DNA from: Saccoglossus kowalevskii
Taxonomy: Eukaryota > Hemichordata > Enteropneusta > Harrimaniidae
Direction of reading: 5' to 3'
Length of the DNA stretch: 14,014 nucleotides
Assembly: GCF_000003605.2 (NCBI RefSeq)
Contig: NW_003134845.1
Coordinates: 202,831 to 216,844 of the forward strand
Below, one piece after another: positions 7,479-14,014 of the stretch. Position 1 is the first letter of the stretch; the number at the start of each line of letters is the position of its first letter. Position numbers and translations under genes: made by a program. Under the pieces are notes generated by a model. That model saw only the letters and a program-made list of their open reading frames with translations. It did no database searches and was not told where the DNA came from.

Positions 7479-8851
7479 GTGACTGGCCGTTTGACAATTA
7501 TGTGTGCATATTCTGGATAACAACAGATGTTTTCATGTGTGCCTCGTCCATTTATCACCTGACTGTTATATCTGTTGACAGATATTTTGCCATTGGCTAC
7601 CCATTCAAATTTAATCTCTTTGGGCGATCACGGCTCTGTATGGCAGCCAAGATTGGTGTGTCTTGGCTTGGTAGTTCAGTGTATGCTGCAGCAATTTTTG
7701 GACTTGCGATAAAGGATATATCAAATTTAAATGTTAACGGAAATTGTGTGCTGAAAAATAAACATTTCATGCTCATCACCGCCTTGTTTAATTTTGTTTT
7801 GCCATTATCAGTGATGACCATCTGTCACATGTTGACTATGAAGAATCTGAGAAAACAAATAGAAACTCACAATATCTATGCGTCTGGACAGGAAAATAAC
7901 TGCTTTGAAATGTCAGAAATGCAGAAAACCACAAAGCAGAATAAACGCAGTTTTAGAATGCAAAATAAGGAAGGAGCTGATGAGAAAACTGATTACAATC
8001 AATCAAAGATAGATCACACAGAAATGCAATCTCCAATACATGTTTTTGAAGAGGGAGAAAGTGGTGAAAAAGATGATAAAAATTCCAAACCTGAGGAAAC
8101 TATTAAAATGAATTATGGAAGTGAGGAAAGTGCATCTTATATGACAGAAAAGATGTTTGCCGCTGTAAGCACTCAACTTCAGATGAAACGAGATGAACAA
8201 GGAGACGTGAATGATAGCGCAGCAGGTAATATTGGAAGGAATAATGGAATTAAACTTCTGCAAGCTATAGACAGTTATGAGACAAGCCCAAAGGAGAAGA
8301 GATTATTGCTCAAGAAAACTCCGAAGATGCAAATGCCAGAGGAAATGACAACTGATCCTCCATTTACAGATTCCAACCATATGACTGGAAATCAACATAA
8401 TACAATGAACAGTGTAGATCAACAATATCTTAGAAACAATGTTACAAATGAGCAACTTAAAACTAACCAAAACCAAGTTGACAAAAACAATACTATTGTT
8501 CATGTCAATATGTCAAACAGAAACAAAGGTAGCATTCAGTTATCTTCATACATCATAACAACAGTGAAAGGAACTCAAAATGAACAGAAAGCAGCTAGAG
8601 TACTCTCTCTGGTATTTCTTTCATTCATAATAGCATGGACCCCTTATTTCATACTGCTTCTTATAAACTACTTCATTAACACAGATGAGATTAGTATCTT
8701 TAAAACACTCTACATCGTATTCACATGGCTCGGATACTTTTCATCAAGCATTAATCCTATTATTTACACGACATTCAATAAGCAGTTCAGGAAAACCTTC
8801 AATCGACTTATGATATGTTCTTCAAGCAATGAGAGCCCAAGACATGGATGA
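7479..8851 (+). CDS. Aminergic GPCR (5-HT2-like scaffold, H1-like pocket), exon 2
   Basis: This exon encodes residues 93-548 of a plasma-membrane receptor for a biogenic amine. TM3 has C101 (3.25), the amine-binding D108 (3.32) and DRY 125-127; W154 is 4.50; C181 in the second loop should pair with C101. TM5 has T192 (5.42), N196 (5.46) and P200 (5.50). TM6 begins NEQKA with E460 (6.30), then W478-T-P480-Y481-F482. TM7 has W508, Y511 and NPIIY 517-521, followed by the 5-HT2-like TxFNKxFR helix 8 and a palmitoylation-type C538. The third intracellular loop (about 219-458) is some 240 residues of polar, charged, low-complexity sequence. The tail is short and lacks the PDZ ligand of vertebrate 5-HT2A/C. 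Odd points are C6.47 to Ala and Y5.58 to His208. The scaffold and ICL1 argue for 5-HT2 kinship and Gq coupling; T5.42, N5.46 and Y6.51 match histamine H1. The amine ligand is therefore uncertain. Confidence 0.93.
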
Positions 8852-9296
8852 ATTTTTATAGTAGCCCCAGAGATGAGGATGAACTGTTACTTTGGAAATT
8901 CCCTATAGAATGTTACAAGAGGAAATACCAATACTTGGGAAAATATGACAAAACTTGTGTGCTGGGACTAATTAAAATCTGATATATGAACAAACTTCAA
9001 AAATCATCTTTGTGTAAAGTCTGAATGAGATCGGCCAATGAGTGCCCGAGATATAACCTTGGACAGACGGGGGAACAGACAGACATAACCAAAGATAATA
9101 GTCCCAATTTTCAGAATATGTCCAAACAGGGACATACTTTTGTTGTTCTTGTAGAATTTGTTTTATTTGACTAAGTATTGCAAAATCGTGATTGTGATGT
9201 CAATGTACATACCAGTATAAAAAGATACTGAAAAAAATACAGGGTACAGATGGTTGAGTGGATAATGATTATGTACGGTACTAATACAAAAATAAA
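8852..9296 (+). other. Probable GPCR 3' UTR with poly(A) signals
   Basis: No coding frame follows the TGA at 8849-8851. Candidate poly(A) signals are ATTAAA at 8971-8976 and AATAAA at 9291-9296; a later AATAAA lies at 9818-9823. Which is used cannot be decided from sequence. A repeat-like fragment sits inside at about 9020-9110. Confidence 0.45.
9020..9110 (+). repeat. Probable dispersed-repeat fragment
   Basis: The segment is GC-richer than its surroundings and reads GAGTGCCCGAGATATAACC followed by GGACAGACGG and ACAGACAGAC. This matches a style of dispersed repeat tail I associate with marine invertebrate genomes, recalled without a named family. No terminal repeats or target duplication were found. 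Confidence 0.35.
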
Positions 9297-9309
9297 AACA
9301 TATTCCCTG

Positions 9310-9331
9310 GTACAATGTACGTACATTGTAC
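9310..9331. repeat. 22-bp perfect palindrome
   Basis: Arms GTACAATGTAC and GTACATTGTAC meet without a spacer, so the whole 22 bp equals its own reverse complement. It lies 14 bases after the AATAAA at 9291-9296. It could form a cruciform or an RNA hairpin if transcribed. Confidence 0.9.
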
Positions 9332-12300
9332 TATTCATTGACAATTTTTAATCAGAATTCTGAAGGTTATACACATGTAAAGGTACAACAATAACTAACC
9401 CGTATAACCAACATAATGTTAAAGAGTGATTCATTCAAGGCAGCTTACAGGCCATTCTGTAAATATTTTATTTCAGGGCAAGTGTCGCATATGTTACATA
9501 TAAATGTCATTTATGATGTAATAACATGATTTGGTTCGAGCACTGAGTTGTAAGGTAAATTGCGGAGTATGTTACCTAGTTTAATTAGATGGGGAAGCTC
9601 AATGAGAGAAAGAACTTAATCTATTTTTAAATTAAAATTTATAATTTGGATGAATTAATATGAATTGATTGTATTTAATCATTTTATATGAATGTACAAA
9701 CAAATGTTACCAAAACTTTATGTTTTTTTTGTTTTTTTTTAACAAGTTTGCTTGCATGCACATTTACATAATGTAGTGTGATATTTACCATACAGTATCA
9801 TAAAATGATTTGCATGCAATAAAATGATATGTCGATATAAATGTACTACATTATTTGTGTCAATCATTTAAATTATAGCAAGTGCTGGGTACAAAAAGAT
9901 AGTGTATAGTAGAACCAAACTGTTGAGAAACAAGTGGGATCAAACACAATCAGGTTTCACATCCTGTTGGGCACATATACATGCACCTACTTATTTTCCC
10001 TTATTTAAACAAAATGACTGCTGACACAACTTCTTGGCTATCCGTTGAGGCTTTCACCAGCCCATGTTTCAATTTAACACAATTTTATATTCTTTCTACT
10101 TATACATGCCAGGTTTAAATGGAACATTTGTCATTTTATTCTATTTGCTATTTGTATTTTGTGACCTTTACAAACCTCCACCCCAAACAGTTCACCTCAT
10201 GTGAAAATTTATTCAGCAAACTAAAATGATCACCATTTGCGCACAGAGGCCTTTTTGACTCTTGGGGAGAATGCAATTTCTAAATTCATCCCAGTCAACC
10301 TATCTGTCATGTGTTAGTAATGCTTTTACACATGACATCATTACCTTCTCATCTGTCTTGCACTGTACATGTATATTGTAGCATTAAGCTTTCTGGAGTG
10401 ATGAGGTAAAATGGTGACACTCTTCTCCAATAGCTAATCAGCTATTTTATAGTCTCAGAAGAATTGATGCAAAAACTTGGCAATGTCATTTGTGAACTGA
10501 CTGAGAGTTTGAGATTTGGAAAAAACAGTTGACTTAATCAATATGCACATGTCAAACGTTATGGTCAAATCCCAAGCCTTCATCAATTTGTGAGTGTGTT
10601 TGCCAACTTCTTTTCATATAAACTTCTGAGACTTGTTTAAACAGATAATCAAGAACACCCTTACCGTACTTGGAAGGAAGGGGACCTTATTTAGAATAAT
10701 TATTAAACCTGTCCTCGTTGTTTCAATGCTAGAGTATATTGAAATGCACATATACCAACATTGTACAGCCTAGATGAAACACTGCTCATATTAGCAAGCG
10801 ATGATGCCAATTTTTTTTTCTTTTCTTTTTATGTACCAGATTTGAACGTAATCTACCCATGAATGCCTGAATTCTTTTTTCTCAAAAGCTTAATTTGTGT
10901 GAATTTTAACCATGCCTTGCATTGTGTGTTTCGCAGACACAAGTAGCAAAACGGTAATTGTCCTTAACTGTCTTGAGAATGACATGACAAATCTGATACT
11001 AATCTCCAGACTGTCTTACTGAAGATGACGATCGATGTCTGCACACAGCTGTGTTATCTGCGTATCATATAAATGAGGATGTTGCCAGACTGAACAAATA
11101 TCTAAACTTAGTGTACATAATTCAATTATCTACCAGTACATGCACAAATATACAATATTCATACAATTCTGGCATACAAATTAAGTAATACAAATTTTTT
11201 TGTTAAGGGAAACAAGAGGTAAATGTTACCCAAGTTCCCAAATGTTGCTATAAGAGCTCTCCACATAAATTGATTCAATATATAGAAGATTATCTCATGA
11301 GTGTGCTTACTTTATCAGATTTATAAGCAAGTGTAATAATTTCCCTAGCCTTTGGCGATCAGATATTTTAGGGTCAAAAATTTGTTATATATTGTAAATC
11401 TGTTTATCCCATGCATCCTTTTCACAGCTTTTGAAGGCTAAAAATAACGCAGTGATTACAATTGATGAGCAAGTATTCAAAACATCATACGACAGTCATT
11501 TGCATAAAAGATCATCATTATCGTTAGTGTAACCTATTGGGATTGACAAATAGTTATTTTTGAAAACATTATACTTATGGTTTTATAAAAATCAATTCCA
11601 CAATTCGTGAAAAATAAAATGCTACTAAACATATTTAAAAATATTTCTGTGCAGAGAAGTTGAGGTTGGGAGAATTTGAAATGAAGTTTAAAATATATGC
11701 TGCCTTCTATCAAACACTCTATTTAGTAAACATTCAAAAGCCCCAAATTAATATAATTCTTAATAATAACTCAAGAAATATTGCAAAAAACCATTAAGAT
11801 CTGTGTTTTGTGATGCAATGCCATGATGTCATAGGTATCTGCTTGCATTGACCAATAATGTTGCTGGGATTTTTATTGCACAGTATGAAGATATATTAAA
11901 CTATCACACTGCTTTATTACACTGAACTGCCATGATTAATGGAATAAATAGTGCAACTTGCAATGAATATTACTATCATGTTGCAATGCAACATCCAATT
12001 CAACGTTTATGCTGGAGAATTTGAGTGCCATCTCTCTTCAACTTGTATTTACATTTATCTTATTTCAAAATAGGTACTTGCAATGAGTAAAACATTTTCT
12101 GGCAGTTTAGATTGTTATATTGATCTTTTTGTTAAACTCAAAATATACTGTCTGGTTCCAACAAGTACATTTATGTATACCGGGGTATGTATGTAGATAT
12201 ATGTATATTAATATGATCCAGAATTATCAACTATTAATAGACAAAAGACAGAAACATATGGTCAACTGAAATATTGCCTATCTGCAAGTCTCGCCATAAG

Positions 12301-12736
12301 TTGTGTTCAGTCTACATTCTAGTATGGGCTAGAATATAACTAAATCCTATATGTTTGCATATTGGCTAGACAATTGTGTATGGAGAGACCTACATTTAGT
12401 ATTAAAGTAAGTGTCATCCAAACTTACCAGTCATTTTAATTTTGGTTCATCAGTAACCCAGAAAGGGATACATTTTTAATAGCTCTATGATCATGAAACA
12501 ATAAAAATGGAAATACAGAAAGTGCAAATTGTACACTGTCTCTTATTGTCAGAGCATTTTTTTTCTTCTGAACAATATTTCTGGATGTGCTGACATGTTC
12601 AAAATGAGATATCAAGATGAATAGTTATAAATATATAAGTTTAAAGAAACATTGAATACAATGGTATTTTGTTGCTATGTTTCATTTTAGTTGCTGTTTA
12701 ACCAGAGCTACATTTGTAAGCATTTGGCAAACTACG
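9332..12736. other. Long AT-rich stretch with no supportable gene
   Basis: No frame with protein-like composition plus splice or start signals was recognised on either strand. Isolated acceptor-like tracts occur (for example TATTTTATTTCAG ending at 9477), but all three frames close quickly after them. A 17-bp palindrome, ATGTTGCA-A-TGCAACAT, sits at 11978-11994 and contains a C/EBP-like TTGCAA word. Distal regulatory elements or small noncoding exons cannot be excluded by eye. Confidence 0.5.
11978..11994. repeat. 17-bp palindrome with C/EBP-like core
   Basis: Eight-base arms ATGTTGCA and TGCAACAT flank a single A. The TTGCAATGCAA core resembles bZIP (C/EBP) half-sites. It stands alone in noncoding DNA. 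Confidence 0.6.
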
Positions 12737-12860
12737 TTAGCCTGTTCCCAGAGTCTATACTGGGCCATAAAAACGGGTCAGATTTAACTTTTACTAGTTT
12801 CTCAGTCTGTACAAAGCATTCACAGATGTTTTCTTAGTTTGGGCTAAAGTTCTGACTTCT

Positions 12861-13044
12861 TAGCCTGTGCTGAAGGAGCTGTGTGCAACTGCTACTATTG
12901 CGCACATTATGCAGTGGCTGCCATTTTAACACCTCTTGCATAAAAAAAAAAACAGTGGTGAGAACGTGGAGACTCAGAGATTCTTATCTTCTTAATTGCT
13001 GGGCATAATACACTGGCACAACTTTTTCTAGTCAGCACAAGGTA
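12861..13044. mobile_element. Possible degenerate MITE / long imperfect inverted repeat
   Basis: TAGCCTGTGCTGA at the left edge pairs imperfectly with TCAGCACAAGGTA at the right. Partial pairing seems to continue inward for about 40 bases (12861-12905 against 13001-13044). The interior is about 95 bp with a poly(A) run at 12942-12952 and no open frame. The word TTAGCCTGT also occurs at 12737, so the repeat may start earlier or be nested. No clear target duplication was found. Confidence 0.35.
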
Positions 13045-13274
13045 AATATCATTTCATGCTTTAAAAAAAAAGAGGCCTGCTTACTGTAGCAACACATTTT
13101 ATAAAATATAAGCATGTGGTCCACAGAGAAAAGTTGTCTCTATAATAAGGGAAAATGCATTCCAGCTGCCATTAATATGACCTCCCATATCGTAAAATAT
13201 CTTTGATGTAGTATTCGTCTAAAACTTCTCTACATTCAACGAAAAACATAATACAGAGAATTTTTTTTTAAGAA

Positions 13275-13283
13275 GGGGGGGGG
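13275..13283 (+). repeat. G9 homopolymer after a T/A tract
   Basis: Nine consecutive G bases in a strongly AT-rich region, preceded by nine T bases at 13261-13269. It is prone to slippage, so the true length may differ between reads or individuals. Confidence 0.9.
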
Positions 13284-13481
13284 TGACAAAAATCTTTATG
13301 TTCAATATATGAAGTCCAGAAGAGTTTGAATAACAAAATTGTAATGAAAGTGATAATGATCTCATTCTATTAGTGTCAACTCAAGGTAAAACCATTGCTC
13401 ATAGAATCTATATTTGAGTATTGTCTATGTTGAATTCAATACAAATTGGGCCATCTTAACACATCTCATCTTTGCTAAGGT

Positions 13482-13507
13482 CTTAATTACTGACCTTAAT
13501 TACTGTC
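13482..13507 (+). repeat. 13-bp tandem duplication
   Basis: CTTAATTACTGAC is followed at once by CTTAATTACTGTC, two copies differing by one base. It lies about 90 bp before the larger tandem array. Confidence 0.85.
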
Positions 13508-13599
13508 TATGCTGATTTTTGGTTTGTCAAAACAAGTACAGATACTTTCAAACAAGCAGCCTCTCGGCTGAGATAGCTCCGCTGTTAGCAATGCACATT

Positions 13600-14014
13600 T
13601 CAATTAAAGAACAGAAGATATCATTAGAAAATGAACAATATGTATATACCGGGGGTAAGTATCAAGCAATGGGACTTGCTGTTTTCAATAAGAATTCAAA
13701 AATATCACTTTTTACGAAAAATGACAAAAATATTCACCAAAATTAGAGAATTAAAGATATCATTACAAAATGAACAAATCTGAGAGAGGTCCACATGTAG
13801 TACCTATAAATGTAATATAAATGCAATCGGACTTGCGGTTTTTAACAAGAAGTCGAAAATATCACTTTTTACCAAAAATGACAAAAATATTCACCAAAAT
13901 TAGAGAATTAAAGATATCATTACAAAATGAACAAATCTGAGTGAGTTCACATTTAGTACCTATATATGTAATATCAAAGCAATTGGACTTGCGGTTTTTA
14001 ACCAGAAGTCGAAA
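13600..14014 (+). repeat. Tandem array, unit about 157 bp, running off the right edge
   Basis: Matching words recur at a constant offset: AATATCACTTTTTAC at 13701 and 13858 (157 apart), GATATCATTA at 13617, 13756 and 13913 (139 then 157), and GGACTTGC near 13672, 13829 and 13985. Units 2 and 3 are close copies differing at scattered bases. Unit 1 is shorter by 18 bases and more diverged, as expected at the edge of an array. At least 2.6 copies are present and the last is cut by the window end. The open frame at 13519-13746 runs into unit 1; later copies carry stops and frame changes, so it is not called as a gene. Confidence 0.88.

Noticed and set aside
7597-8503. Three minus-strand frames opposite GPCR exon 2
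   Set aside because: They are antisense shadows of a coding exon; the sense frame has all the class A motifs.
9461-9560. Exon after the acceptor-like tract TATTTTATTTCAG
   Set aside because: All three frames meet a stop within a few codons to about 20 codons, and no protein-like sequence appears.
13519-13746. 75-codon plus-strand frame
   Set aside because: It begins at a non-ATG codon and runs into the first unit of the tandem array; the other units do not preserve it.
13600-14014. CRISPR-like array
   Set aside because: Units are about 157 bp with similar sequence throughout, not short repeats with unique spacers, in a eukaryotic context.

Overview
The window looks like nuclear DNA of an invertebrate animal. 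It is strongly AT-rich, the genes have GT-AG introns, and there are microsatellites, a MITE-like element and a satellite-like tandem array. It also holds a biogenic-amine class A GPCR of animal type. The species cannot be fixed from the sequence; a marine deuterostome or a lophotrochozoan would both fit.

The only gene I am sure of is a two-exon GPCR on the + strand: exon 1 at 6153-6426, a phase-1 intron at 6427-7478, and exon 2 at 7479-8851, giving 548 residues. Its scaffold reads like a 5-HT2-type serotonin receptor. Several ligand-pocket positions (5.42, 5.46, 6.51) and the very long third intracellular loop look instead like a histamine H1 receptor. The intron carries a 295-bp element with perfect 13-bp terminal inverted repeats.

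Upstream, 1658-4390 holds a less certain spliced gene: four short exons with GT/AG borders, all in phase, encoding about 150 residues. Part of it faintly recalls the meiotic protein SPO16 (C1orf146), compared from memory only. A further open exon at 5135-5333 has a strong splice acceptor and could belong to the same gene, but the phases do not join simply. A motif-dense segment at 1264-1657 precedes this gene. It is either its promoter or a decayed LTR.

The rest (1-1263, most of 1693-3007, 5334-6135, 9332-12736) shows no gene I can support. Features there and at the right end include a G-rich island with a G-quadruplex motif, a 22-bp perfect palindrome, a CA microsatellite, an imperfect inverted repeat at 12861-13044, and a roughly 157-bp tandem repeat that runs off the right edge. 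No tRNA, rRNA, CRISPR array or recognisable transposase gene was seen.
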